Assembly (NCBI GenBank): GCA_017354895.1
Contig: CP071496.1
Span: forward strand, 1,860,001 to 1,924,000
Direction of reading: 5' to 3'
DNA: 64,000 nucleotides
Source of the DNA: Podospora comata
Lineage: Eukaryota > Ascomycota > Sordariomycetes > Sordariales > Podosporaceae
Below are positions 47,584 to 60,402 of the stretch, piece by piece. The position numbers were made by a program, and so were the translations under genes. The notes below the pieces were generated by a model. The model saw only the letters and a list, made by a program, of their open reading frames with translations. It did no database searches and was not told where the DNA came from. Positions within the stretch are counted from its first letter, which is position 1; each line of letters starts with the position of its first letter.

Positions 47584-48876
47584 TCACAACCTAGCCTTCC
47601 TCCCCTCTCTCACCGCCTGCATACTCCTCAACAAAGCATAAAGCGTCCCCATCCTTCTCAACTCCACCCCCCTCCGCCTCCCCAACCTGACCGGATTCCC
47701 CAATATAACCTCCAGCTCCATCCGCCTCCCCGCCTCCCAGTCAAGCAACATGCTCGGCTTGCTCCCCACATTCCTCTCCGTGCTCTTCAATATCTTCTCC
47801 GGCCCCGCCAGCTCCCCCGGAAACCCCCTCCCAAGTATCTTCGGCGCCGCATCCCAAATCTCCTTCATCACCCCGTACAAATGCCGCCTCAGCTCCGGAT
47901 CCCGCACCATATCCGCGTTCCCCAACCCGCCCGACAAGACAGACGACGGGTTGAACGCCGCGTTGATGGTCAGCTTGTGCCAGCGGATGAGTTGCAGGTC
48001 GATCTCACTCGACACGGTAATGTCAGGAATCGAGCCAAAGGCAGTCCAATAGTGGCCCAGCCTGTCGCAGTGATCCAGGCCGACAGAGAGGAGAGTCTCG
48101 TTCAAAGAGTCAGAGTCAGAATCCGGGGTTGGGGTCGGGGAAGGGGGCACCAAAGCCCCCGTTGTGCCGTCTCCCGTTTCGATGCTGTCGCTAGTCGAGT
48201 TCGCACTATCAGAGTACGGCCCAAGGTGAAGGCGTGTCCAGCGGTTCTGCCGGATCACCCCAGGGGAGATCTGCTCCGCCGAGATGACAGTCACCCCAGA
48301 CACAATCGGGTTGGCAGGAAAGCGCAGTCGATACGGCTCCTCCACCCCGACCCCGTTTTGGATGAGGACTATACACGACCCCTCCGACACCAACGGGGCA
48401 ATAAGCGCCGAGTCGTCTGACACATCTGGGAGGGCCTTCGTCGTGACGATGATGTAGTCCCACTGCTTCACTGCTCCCTTGGACGCAGCATCCGGTGAAG
48501 GGTAAACAGCCGCAGGACGAAAGGTGTAATCCCCAAACGTATGAGTCTGGAGCTTGACCCCCGACTCCTCCAAGGCGCGGTAGTTTGAGCGTGCGATAAG
48601 AGACACGTGAATATTATGATCAGGCTTTCCCCGCAATCATCAGTAAACAACACCCCTCTCTCTCCTATGAAGACAAAAAAAAAGAAAAACTCACATGATG
48701 CAACCTCGAAGCATAAAAACAACCAACCGCACCAGCCCCAACAAAAACAACATTCACCGGCCTATTCCCAGCACACGGTCAGCTTACCTCCCTCACCTTT
48801 CAACCCTGATATTCCCTTAGGAAACTCACCTATCCGGATCTTCCCCCGCCTTCGGAGCACGATATAACCCACTCAT
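47584..48876 (-). CDS. Ketopantoate reductase family protein
   Basis: Exons 48876-48830, 48761-48695 and 48624-47584 give 384 aa. NADPH-dependent 2-dehydropantoate 2-reductase (PanE/ApbA) fold. The Rossmann motif is 'VNVVFVGAGAVGCFYASRL' with G24-x-G26-x-x-G29, placed in the short second exon. The C-terminal helical domain carries the catalytic lysine K255 in 'WHKLTINAAFNPSSVL', with N259 and N263. 'IQNGVGVEEPYR' and 'RWTRLHLGPYS' are also family features. A low-complexity insert (about 176-215, STSDS...PTPTPDSDSDS) sits between the domains and is not typical. Fungi usually have several paralogues, and only one makes pantoate for coenzyme A; this copy may act on another 2-oxo acid. The substrate is not provable here. 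Confidence 0.9.
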
Positions 48877-49773
48877 TATCCTCCCTCACTCAAAAAAAAA
48901 CGCAATAACGACCTCGGAAATGCAAAATACTGCCGTGCAACAACCCAAAGCCCGCCTTATCTCTCTTCACGCCCGAACAGTATTTATGTAACCCCCTCTC
49001 TCCTGACCCTACCTCTTCTCTCCCTGTCTGCTGTATAACCAACGGGAATCCCGGCGTATTGCCTCTGGTGTTCCCTTTGCCGTTCAGCCGTGTATACCCT
49101 TTCCCGTCTGTCGGTTCTCTTCAGGTCAACAGCCCCTTACTTCCCTTTCAGCAGAGAAATCCGTAAAAGGAAAAGCTTCCCGAACTGTTGCTGTCGTTGG
49201 TTTTTGCCCTACTGTCGAAAACTTGATTTTCCGAGCAGGATTTTGCTGCTGCTGCTGCTGTTGTTGTTGTTGATGATGAGGGTTGTTTATCCCTCACCTC
49301 GTAATATGCGCTGCCGTTAAACCCGAAGTGCGTGTTGTGCTCAATTCTCTGTGAGACTAATTCTCTGTGTTTTGTTGCCGACACCGTCCTTGTCCTTACT
49401 GCTGACTGGCCTTGGTGTTGTTTTTACCAACCAAGCTGTGTCAAATAAGTGTAGTCAACCGGGAACACTTGCCGTGATAGCCCGCCTCGTTCTGTAGTAA
49501 GATGGTCCCGTTTGTAGAAACCCTTTGCCTCAAAGAAGCCGGCCCATGTATCTCTCGCCCGTCCGCAAACCAAAAACTCTCTCAACCCCGGCTCTCTTAA
49601 TCCCCCAAACTTTCTTGACCGGGACTCCCTCAATGATTTCCTCTCCGTAATCTGATTTCTGACAACCTCACACCTCTCGCTCGCTCGCGGAATTAAAACG
49701 CTTTCTCCTTCGTAAGCCGACGTCTTTCAAACCCTCGGTGGTTTGTGGCTACCCTTAGCCTTGTATAAGCGTC

Positions 49774-49803
49774 CCAATCCAATCCAATCCAATCCAATCC
49801 AAT
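49774..49803. repeat. Six tandem CCAAT pentamers
   Basis: A perfect 5-bp array, about 900 bp upstream of the reductase start. CCAAT is the core site of the HAP/NF-Y complex, but a plain microsatellite is equally possible. Confidence 0.75.
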
Positions 49804-52800
49804 CCCCCACGTCTCTCCCACAAGTCTCGGTGTAGTAGTTGATCGGTCGCCGATTGGAGTTTAGACCCGCTTCCCTCTCTTTGGAAATTTAGTGGTCAGA
49901 AGCAAAACAGGAAGAAAAAGCAATGAGCATCAATCAACCCTTGACCACCAGCGGCGAAAACAAAACAGATGCTGATTGATCACGTCACGCAAAACTCCGC
50001 ATACAAGATGGGATGGAGGGCAGCAGTCAGTCGGTCGTTGGGAAAGGAAAGAGAAAGGTGTGGTGTGGTTGGCGTGAATGGCGTCACTAAAGTGGTGGTG
50101 TGGAGAAACCGCGGTTCGGTTCATCGCCAAGAAAACTGCTTTCCCTCCGAGGGAGAACTGCGGGGAAGTTTGAAGGGAAAAAGTGGGGGAGGAGAGGAGG
50201 GAGGTCAGCAACACACACACACACATACGAACAAACAATGGATAGGATGGAATGGATGATGTGAACCAACCCAACGGAACCGGTGCCGAACGCGGCCAGC
50301 ATCGTGGAGAAAGAACCGGTCCGTAAAAAAAGTTTCCATTCTTTTTTCCTCAACTGTGCGAGCGGCAGTCCCCTTAGATGCCCGGCTTGGCGATGTCTGG
50401 GCAGGGCGAGGACGACCTCTACTTATACAATCATATATATATATATCTGTGTATCATCTATAACATCGGCAAAAACAACAATATCAGAAACAACAACAAC
50501 AACAACAACCACCCAAACATTGTCTTCTCACCCACCAGGTCAACCTCCCTCCCATGCAAACAAAAAGTTATATCCCTCCGCCCATCATCACCGGAAATAA
50601 CACCTTCATCACCATCCCATATAGTAAAACAACGTGTACTCCCCATCCTCGCCGCCTCGGCCTGAAGGACCCCGAATTTCTTTCAAACCCATAAGCCAGT
50701 CAGCCCTCTCCATAAGAAAAAGCAAAAAGTGGCAAGCCCACACACATACACATACAGAGACACACACGCACAATGGCCCAAAACGAAAAAAAAGGGTACT
50801 CATTGTAAGGTACTGGGTACTTGTCTGGAGCAAACTCAAGCCATCATCCACTTGGTACCAAACTCCAAGTCAAAAAGACATACAAAACCGAAAGAGAACG
50901 AACCACCCACAGCTGTTGTCCAACACAGCAACGCAACCCTCAAAAGCTTCCCCCCTCCCCACCCCTCCTCCCCCCCACCACCCTCTCTGTCTCTCCCACT
51001 GTATCGGGTCCAGTCCACAGACACAGAGATCATCAGTCCCTCTTGGATTATTACCTACCAGCTTTTTCTCTTGCTGGCAAATCGAACGTCGGACTTGAAC
51101 CATGTGCATCGCCCTCGCACACATGACGCCAGCTCCCCTCCGTCAGCTTGCCCCTCGAACGACGTTGTTCATGTATACACAAGCTTCGCATCCAACACAA
51201 CCGCACTTCACACGCACACACACACACACACATGCAGCTGTGCGACGTCAACAAGCGTCGCGTATCGGTCCCAGATGGCTGTCACAACTGCGCGGGGTAT
51301 CCATCCTGTGCAACATATACAAAACCGACAGGATTGTCTTGCTGCTTATCTTGCGATTGTGATGTGTGCTACATATGGCCTACCGCTACTGCTACCCAAC
51401 CTACCTGAACGTTACGAATTCCGCCTTCGCATATCCCCAAGCATAAGGGGGTTAAACAACAAGCTCTACCATCCCAACCTGCCAACCAGAAACCGTTGCG
51501 TTTCCGATCGTTGACGTCGGCCGTCTGCAGAGTGATACATGCGTGCCTGTTCCGCCTGCTTTTTGGTTAAGCTTTCTGTGATAGCAACGACTTTCCCCTT
51601 TTGTTCAAGTTTCCCCGTCTGCCACAACATCGCTGACGGTCATATCCGACATCCAGAGCCCTTCCTCGACGAGTAGCTATCACAGCCGCTCCTCTCCGAT
51701 GTGGTCAGAGCTTCAGCAGCGTCGCAGGAGTCTTCCATGACACCCCTGTCGCAAAGGCACTCGGAAAACTATCCCACACCGGATCGGCCGAGGGTGTGGG
51801 ACAGCTCCCAGGGCAACTGGATAACCTCCTCGTCATACCCTGCAGCCTCCTGCAGACAAAACTAACGAAGTGTGGGGGATGCAAACTCTCTCCAACTTCC
51901 TTTCTCGTACCCATCCTCATTCATGCCCGGTGATGCACACAATGCCATTGAAAAAGAAAGCAAAATAAAATGTAACCTCTACTGATTCCCGAATATCCTT
52001 AAAGAGCAAAACGTCTTCTCAACGCGGGCGCCCAGCAATGGGTCAAAATGTTTCATCTATGCCCTGTGGCATCCAGCCGAGTCAATGGGGTAGTGACTGC
52101 GGTGTAGGAAAACGCAAAAAAGCGAGATCCTGCCAGGGCAAAAAGTGTACGAAGGCGAGAACATTGAGAGCAGAAGCTATTCGGACAAAACAGATAGAGA
52201 CTTCCACTTACGTCTTGACCTGCATCTTGCATGCACACAAGTCGACGCCATCATGAAACATGGGTAATCTTCAAAGGCTCAGCGGCCAAGTACCTCCATG
52301 TACACACGACAAGAGGCTGCTTCCCCATGTCACCAGGGTTCTAGCCAAGTCGGCATCTTGCAGCATCTCCTGAACTCAGCTCCTGCCGATGTAGGACACA
52401 TGCTTGAAGGAGTTGGCTGACCTTGACCGCACCACGGAAGCCAGTCCATCACCGACCACCAAACGACGCTGCCCCTATTATCTTCTCACACAGCAGACGG
52501 CGAGGCCGGGCTTCACGTGTGACCACCATTGCAACATGCGACCAGCCCAAGCCAAGCATACCCATCTAATACCGAGAAAGAAGAGCCATCGAGGCTCGTC
52601 CATGACATGGCGGTGCTGCCCATGGGGGTCTGCCCACATTCAAAACGAACGTGGGAGGCTCGGGGCGTGGGGGTGATAAAGAAAGAATGAAAGCGTGTGT
52701 AAAATCAGGATGAGGGGTCATTGACAGAAATTCAGCGCCCGATACTCGCTTGAGCTGCAGGGCTGTCGACCAATAATCTTTCTCTCACCGACATACCTAC

Positions 52801-55800
52801 CAATCACCAACACTGGCAATCGGCTTAGTCCGACCATCTCCCACCACCAGGCAAGCTCGGAGAGCTCCATGCTCGAATGCCTGGCACCAACACCACCTGC
52901 AGGGCAACACTCGACGAGTGACGCTGGCCATGTTCAGAAGCCATCACCACTGGGGAAAGGCAAACCCCGCGCACCAAGAACGCGCCCAGGCGTTGCGATA
53001 GCCGAGAACCGGGCAGCCGTGATCGTCCAAACAAGACTAATCAAGCGCAGCATGAAGTGGTTCGATGGTTTCCACTACCGCAAAAATCCCCCGAGTCGTA
53101 AACGTGCAAGGGTCCTTTGGAGGGTTGGGGTGCTGGTAATCCCTCGGCGGAGATGCATCTTCGTGATGAACTTGTCGCGAGGGTCGCGAGTGAAATTGGT
53201 CAGAGGACTTGGCCGCGCAAGAATTGCTCTTGGGCAAGGTGTGAGGTCCGATAAATTCCCGGAAACTCGCAACCCCAATGGAAGCTGCGGGGATATGCTT
53301 CTAGAACGTTGACCGAAGCCGGCTGTTTGGTTGCACAAACAGATCGACTCTGAGCTCTTCAGCAAGGGCCGAATGAGACATGCTGGGGGGAAGGGGAGTA
53401 TCAGCCCACCCCAGCTCGTCGTCGTCGAGAACCTCGAACTGAGCGCCACCACCTGCGAAGGTGTTCGTGAGGGTGGGTGGTTGCAGCGCAGGCGTTCCGC
53501 CTGTCCGATAGGAATACCGCATGGAGAGAGAGAACACCCGAGGGCAACAGTAGTCAAGTCTCGGCGGTGCACACGATCGATATCGATCAAATGTCGTTGG
53601 TTTGAAGAGTGTTGCCGAATGCCAGAAGTGACATATCAGGAACTCGAGGGACAATGCGTCCTCGTGATTTTAACCGTGCGGCCGGGCGATGCACCGCGAG
53701 TGACTGACGAACCCGGCAAATGAGGGCAGCCAGATGGCGGCGCTGAGTGATGGATGGTAGGACAAAGTCAAAACTACCTGCCGGGTCTTGGGCCCGTGGC
53801 GTTGGGTCACAAAGGAAACCGAATATTTCCGCTGCCCGGATCTTGATATGGCCGCCATTTTGCTGCCGGGCCTTGTTGAGAAAAGAGAGCGCTGACAGTA
53901 CGACACAGTCGGGGTCAGGTGCAGCAGCCGAAAGCCATATTGGCTCCTATTTCGGCTGCTTAGAGCTGGCGGTCTGACACCGCAACTCCCGCCGAAGCCG
54001 TTGGTTGGTGGAAAGGTGAAGACAGAGAACAGGAACAGGACCTGAAGGCTTCTGTTGTCTCGCAGCCATCCATCATCCATGCCATGCCCTGTCCTGCCCT
54101 GCCGGTGTCTCTGAAGAGAAATGTGGGGGTGTCTGTGTAGAGACAGAAGAGGGGGGAGGGATGGATGAAAAGACTTGGTTGCCGATCTTGGGGCGTTTAT
54201 CCTTTCCACGGACAGTCAATAGAGGCCGTCATGATGTGTCTGTAGTGTATATGTCGAGTGCGTGGTGACCGGCTGCAGAAGGCCATCTTTGGATGGGCTA
54301 ATGAAGCAAGGCAGTGAGTCGCCAGCAGATGGCTAAGCCGGTTGGGGCAAAGAGAGAGAAGTGAGTGGTCGAGGTGGTGGTAATGATGGATGGCTGTGAC
54401 TGCAAATGCAATAGGATGAAATAGGATGGATGGATGTGATGGCATCAAATTTGAGAAAGTGTTTTCTGCTGGAGGAATGAATGGATGCTTGGGACTGTGT
54501 GAATTGGCAGTAATTGGTGTGGGTGGCCTAAAAAAAAAATTCTGCTGCAGCTGCCCTGTGCGCTACTGGACGTCAACGACCTCTAGGGCCGATTCGAGGA
54601 CCGGGGGTTTTTCCAGCAGTGGGGTCTCCACTCTCTTCAACAGTGGGCCGCATGCCCTGGCCCGCATCGCCGACCAAAACAACCTGGCAGCAGAATAGGT
54701 TCACACTTGTTGGTTAGTAGGTGGTTAGGTAACGACACCACAAGAAGCCACTTTTGTGCTCTCTCCTGTCCGAAGTCCCATGCACTTGGCGGTCTCATAT
54801 TCCAGCGACGATCCCGATAGCCGTGGGCTATTGCGGCCGAGAGCTGGCGGACAACATTCAAATCGTCATGACACGTTGTATGTGGTCAGAGACTCGTTTC
54901 TTACCTGCCTCTGAGACAAGGGCGATCATCGCGGCTCGGCGGATAGAGGCTGGCAATTACCTATGGATATCAAGTCTGCATTCTGCCTCTAATACTCCGT
55001 AATCGTCCATCATTCAGCGTGCCGGCGGAAACGGAGAGCTCAAGCGCCCTCGCTAGCCGGGTCTGCTGCTTGCCAAGATGGTATGAGGAGGCTCGCCAGG
55101 GCAGCCGTTCCGCGGGGCATCATCTCGCACGAATGGTGCCCCCGGCGGCTCTCGTGAGGCTGTACGCACCGCAGACTGGAAGAATAGGCTTATGTCGGCT
55201 GGCTGGCGCGGGATGTCGAAGGCCCAAATTGGGTGCGGCCGTGGGACAGCGAACATCGCAGCAGACATGGCCCAACACAAGCGATTTCGGTAGTCTCAGC
55301 AGCTTTCTCGAGCCGTACACTCTCTCAGAGCATGGCAGAAGAGAAATGTCCGTAAAGCGGCCGGCCGGCCTGTCGTGGCCTCTTGCGCATTCGCCGTACA
55401 GATATTGCAGATTATCTGCCGTTGTTGAGTTTCGGCTGTCGGCGGTGTAAGTGGAAGCACCGGCTATGCCATGTATAAGTAAAGCAGCACGTGTATGTCG
55501 TCCCCAACAAGAAGCTGCCTAGGAACTGCATGCAGAGGGCATGGACAATACGGAAGTGACAGCTCAGAGAGCGTCTTCTAGGTAGTAAGCCACAGAGTCT
55601 TTGTCATTTGAAGTCAAGTGAAGTGAAGTGAGATGAGGTGTGAGTGGATGCCCGTTTCTTGCTCGGTGTGGTGGAGTGTGTACTGCGGTAGTCTGGTTGT
55701 TGCTGTGCTAGCCCTGCAACATCGGTCGAACCCTCGCAAGGGTTTTCGGAGAGAAGCGCGTCATGGTCAACGCCGCATCGGACGCTAGTGATGGAAGAAG

Positions 55801-58080
55801 CGAACCCCTCCACGGCCGTCCTGGGGGGGCGGCTCGGGTGGGAACAGGGCAGTGGTTGGGGATAGAGATATCAGCGAGGAGGGATGGAGAGTGTGAGCGA
55901 GAGCAAGAGACCGAGAGTGTGGCAGCCGAAAGGAGTCCAGTTGGTTTCTCATAAGGTAGCAGGTAATTACATATTCCATTTTTTGCGGCAGGCTAGGTCG
56001 AAATTGACCGGGGCCTGCCTTTTTTGTTTTCCCTTTGATTGGGGCTTTTACCCATATCCTCAAGAAGCGCCGGCGTGGGGAATGCGACACCCCACTCTGC
56101 TGCTGGAGCTGACGTCGCAGAGCTTCCCGTGGATGCCACTGCGATGCCACTTGCGCCCGTGAGCCCGTCCAAAGATGCGCGCCGAGCTTTTTATGTTGGA
56201 GGGCTTTGGAAAGAAGAAGCCGTGATCGCGGGAGGAACTCGGTCGTTCACAGCCGATCCGCCCCCCAGGCCGCGGATCTAACAGCCAAATGGAGATGGAG
56301 ATGCTCACCCCTTGTTGTCGCAGAAGTAGGCAGAGACGGCAGTCTGGCCGTGAACCCTCCGGCAACTGCACCTTCGGGCGCTGCTCGGCGCAAAAGAGGT
56401 CGTGTGCAATTCCCAGAAAACCAGAGTACCGCCGGGGGAGGCCGATGGGGCCGATGTCAGGAACTTGCAGACTCTCTCCATGACTCTGCGAGAATCGAAG
56501 AGGGAGGCCACTGGGGTCTGTACGTACATGCCGGTGGTGGATGGGCAAAGGAAAAGAGGCTGGGGGACTCTCGTTGGGGTCCAACCAACCAAGACCCCAA
56601 GACTCTTGTGCTCTGCTCCGACCTGTGACGTGCGATGGAGGATGAACCGTGGAGTGGATGCAAAGTACCTGATCGAGAAATCGAGTACGGCCCCTCTCCA
56701 GGCTGAACGAGCTTCCCAGAGTAGAACAGCGCCAAACCAGGGCACCTCAGGCACATCAAGGTGGAAGGTTACAAGAACTTCCTTACTTGATGAATAACAC
56801 TTCTCGCTGGCCCAGTGAGGAAGGTCGTCTCGTCTGAGAATAGATCAGATCGAGGGCAAGGAAGAAGGAAATTCGAGGATCAAGTCGACTACCGTAACTG
56901 ATAGACCGAGGTCAGCATAACCGGGCAAGCTGCTGGCCAGTGGGATCAAGGACCATTACCTGATGCTAAATTCCACTATTGACTAGGACACCCAGAGGAC
57001 AATCCTATCACGCCGCCCACGCCCACGCCCCCAGGCTCTGCCCCCTCTCCGCAACCACCCGCACCTTGCAACCCTCACGTTGCTGGGGCCCCTGCTCCCC
57101 AACTTTGCTGATGCTTCATCGACAGGCATGTGCAGCAGACCCAGCTAATTCCCATTCAGGCCATCCCGCGACCCGTCTTTCGCCTACCAAGAGACGCATA
57201 TGAGACTTTGCACTTGTCCCTCCAAGTACCTCTCTGCATGTACGAAAAAGTACTTTGTAGCAGCCACTGCGGCCTGTCAATCGTCACCTCTGGGCACGCT
57301 GGGTTCAGGGCAGGAAACAAGTCTGGCGTTCATCCCCCCTCCATCCATCCACACATCCGGCGAGGGGGGAAAATGGAATGGTGAGTCCCACATGGGCCAT
57401 GGGAAGTGTGGACTGTGTGTACTAGTTGACGGGCTTTGCCTTGGGCCTTGGGTATTCCAACAACCCACGCCAGCCGCGGCCGAACAACCAAAGCACATTA
57501 AAGGAGCCCACCCCCTTCGAGGTGCTGCTCCGGATCTTGCTCTCAGACGGCTTTGGTTTCGTATTGCCTCTGCACCGCTTCACAAGCTGTCCAGTCCGAC
57601 TTCCTGTTTCTGCCCTCGGTAGACAAGAGACCTGTCCATCGTCCATTGTTGCGCCCCGTCAGCCGCCGACGCCCGTTGCGTTTCCGTCCATCACCTTACT
57701 CAGACCGCCGGCATTACGTTTGCCCTGGACCTTGGGACCTGGATATACTGGATACCGAGCTGTTGTTCTTTTTTTTTTTTCTTTGTGCTGCTGTTGCTGC
57801 ACGTCATGCTGGAGCCCGCAGCTAGCCAGCCCATAGCACAGCTAAGCTAGCTGAGACCCGTCACTTTACCTCACCTTGGGACGCCCTGACGCCGACCGTG
57901 TCCGAAGCTGAAGCTGTCAGAGGAAAAAAAGAGTTTGTTGGATTCGCAGATTCGGTTGTTGAATTCTGGGTTACCGGTACGGAGTGAGGTTCCAAGTCCA
58001 AAAGGTACCCAACCTTGTCCTGTCTCGTTCCGACAAAGTCATCCCGTCCCGGTCTCTGCCCTGAAGGGAACCCCACCCCT

Positions 58081-58137
58081 TGCCCTCTGCCCTCTGCCCT
58101 CTGCCCTCTACCCTGTGCCCTCTGCCCTCTGCTCTGC
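58081..58137. repeat. 7-bp CTCTGCC minisatellite
   Basis: About eight tandem copies with two variant units, about 590-650 bp upstream of the copper-fist start codon. Confidence 0.85.
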
Positions 58138-58448
58138 AGCCCAATTTTGAGCCACCACCGAGGCTTTGCAAGCTAGGTACACCTGGATATTCACACACAC
58201 TTACACGGCCTCAGCTTCCAGTGGCGCCTCCAGCTGTTCTCTCAACGAACCGGCTCCACCCAGCCCACATAAATTTATTTCATTCCCTGGTCTCTGGGAT
58301 CCTCTCAACCCTCCCTCGACCCCTCGACCGAGTCGCCTTGCCCAAAATCGACTCGGAGTCTTCGGCATCTTCCTCAGATGTTTACATATGAACCCAGCAT
58401 GCCCCGAGCGATGAGTCTCTAACTCGAGTGCACAGCAACAATTACCAT

Positions 58449-58484
58449 CCACCAACCACCAACCACCAACCACCAACCACCAAC
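58449..58484. repeat. 7-bp CCACCAA minisatellite
   Basis: About five tandem copies, roughly 245 bp upstream of the copper-fist start codon, perhaps in the 5' leader. Confidence 0.85.
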
Positions 58485-58727
58485 AGTCGACCTCGCTACT
58501 CGCTTGCTCCAGCCCGCCTTCCCAAGCGCACCGCAGCAACAGCTTCCGTGCAGCTCCTGGATTGGCCATATCGCTCCGGATCACGGACCGTCAGCTCCTC
58601 CTCCCCCAACTGACCTGCTTCATACCTGTCTCCTAGTACAGCACCGAACTTCCGGCTGCACCTGGACTGGACTGGACTTCGAACTCCCAAGGATCGCATC
58701 AAACATCAGATAGATCAGATCACCACC

Positions 58728-60402
58728 ATGATCATCGACGGCGAGAAGTGGGCTTGCGAAGCCTGCGTGCGGGGCCATCGGGTCAGCAACTGCCAGCATC
58801 ACGGTAAGTCAATTTTGCCTTGTTTCTTTTCCTGTTCTTCTTTCGACGTCGGTGCAGATGCTATCTGCTACTGCTCTGCATGCACATGCACAACTACGTA
58901 TTGTACTGCTTGGCTGAGCCCGGTTGCTGCCGAGGGTCACCGGAACATCTCGCAGCAACGGAAGCTTGGATGGTAGCCCCTGAGTGGTGGTTGGGGGGCA
59001 GTTGCCCCTCACCTACTCCAACTTTCCAAACACCCGTCCCTCATCTCATCTCCAACAGCCCAGTTGCTAACGGCTAGTTGTGCGACAACAGAGCGCCCAC
59101 TCCAGCACATCAACAAGAAGGGCCGGCCGGTGTCGCAATGCCAGCACTGCCGGGCCATGCGCAAGTCCCGCTCATCCCATGTCAAGTGCGACTGCGGCGA
59201 GAAGACACACAAGTGTATTCACTTGAGACCGGTGGTGGAGGGTCACAAGGGTGAGCATTGTCACGTCTGACTGATCCAGGCCTTTGCTCCCTCTGACTCG
59301 TATCATCTTTCCTACAGAGAGCTGCTGCTGTAACCATGGCGGCCGCTGCACCTGCTGCCACAAGAAGGAGCCTGGGCTCGAGACCGTCCCCGAGTCGGAT
59401 TCGGACAGCGCTGCTGCCGCGCAGAACAAGATCTCCAAGCTGAGCTCGCGAGTTCGTCGCCGCGCCAACACCACCAGCTCGGACGGCATGCTTGCCTTTG
59501 AAGTCAACGGCCACCCCAAACCGACGTACAAGCACAACAAGGTCTCGCAGAAATGCGGCCCTTACCAGCTCAGCAGGGTCAACTCGATGCACAGCACGGG
59601 AAGCTTGGGCGACCATTCGTTGGACGGCTTCCTTGGAGATGTCGAAGGCTGTGGCACCGCGTCCGCGACCGGAAGCATCAGCGGCGACAGCATGCCGCCA
59701 TCGCAGCACAGCCGGTCGGAAGCTGCCTCTCCCCTGATGACAGGCTCGCAGTCTTTTGCCCAGCTTCCGCCGCTTGACCTTTCGCAGATCAGCAAGTATC
59801 AGCCATACGTCGCCAACCACGCCGAGTTCTTTGGCAACATGTCGGACCACGAGCAGCCTATTTTCAGCGCCGGCTTGAGTGCGGCCTCGGTCGACTGGAA
59901 CAACTATGAGGGCTTGGAGTTTGCCCGCGAAAACAACCACGATTTCGCCCCCTCTAACTACAGCCAACCACAAAGCTACGGTGGATTTGACTTCGGTGGG
60001 TCGGAGCAGCTCACCATGACGACGGCCACGTCCAACTCGGGCGAGGTTTCCGAGGTCGAGGACTTCTTCACCAACCCGTTGGATGACTTTGAGACTTTCC
60101 GAAGCCCTTTCCCCACGGGTGGATTTCTCGGGCACACCCACAGCATGATGGGCAGTGCGGATCTCGGCAGTGTCGAGTTTGACGAACTAGGCTTCATGAA
60201 GAAGACTAGCGCCAAGTTTATGAACGCCACCTCGTCCATGGCCGGAGATGACCCGACCCTTCTGGCCGGCGCCGCTTCGGGCTTCGGCGGCTTCGCGCTC
60301 GAGGACGACGCCTTTTGGATGAACGACTACCACGGACTTCCCAACATGACGGACTCCCCCACAGAGAACAACCTCGGGCCTTTCTGGGCGGAGGCCCAAT
60401 GA
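58728..60402 (+). CDS. Copper-fist transcription factor (Cuf1/Mac1/Ace1 class)
   Basis: Exons 58728-58803, 59092-59250 and 59318-60402 give 439 aa. The N-terminal copper fist includes zinc ligands C10-x2-C13-x8-C22-x-H24 (ACEACVRGHRVSNCQH) and the minor-groove GRP at 36-38. Further cysteines follow at C42/C45 and C58/C60. A tight cluster at 81-92 (CCCNHGGRCTCC) is a candidate copper-sensing motif, and an acidic Ser/Asp region comes after it. The C-terminal part is Ser/Gly/Asp-rich with scattered aromatics, like an activation domain. The group controls copper uptake or detoxification genes according to copper level. Whether this copy activates at low or high copper cannot be decided from the sequence. 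The first intron (58804-59091, 288 nt) splits the zinc module from the GRP segment. Confidence 0.94.

Larger units (their letters stand above)
48877..58727. other. 9.9-kb intergenic region
   Basis: The largest gap in the window, between divergent starts of the reductase and the copper-fist gene. It holds several simple repeats: CTG/GTT near 49248-49272, six CCAAT pentamers at 49774-49803, a CA run near 50208-50224, CA/CACAC runs near 50739-50772 and 51216-51233, a 7-bp CTCTGCC array at 58081-58137 and a CCACCAA array at 58449-58484. ORFs up to about 261 codons occur but follow simple repeats. One minus-strand ORF (53301-53522) encodes a 73-residue acidic peptide of unknown status. I support no gene here. 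Confidence 0.55.

Noticed and set aside
51080-51150. tRNA-like GGACTTGAACC segment
   Set aside because: The T arm does not pair and no acceptor or anticodon stem could be formed.
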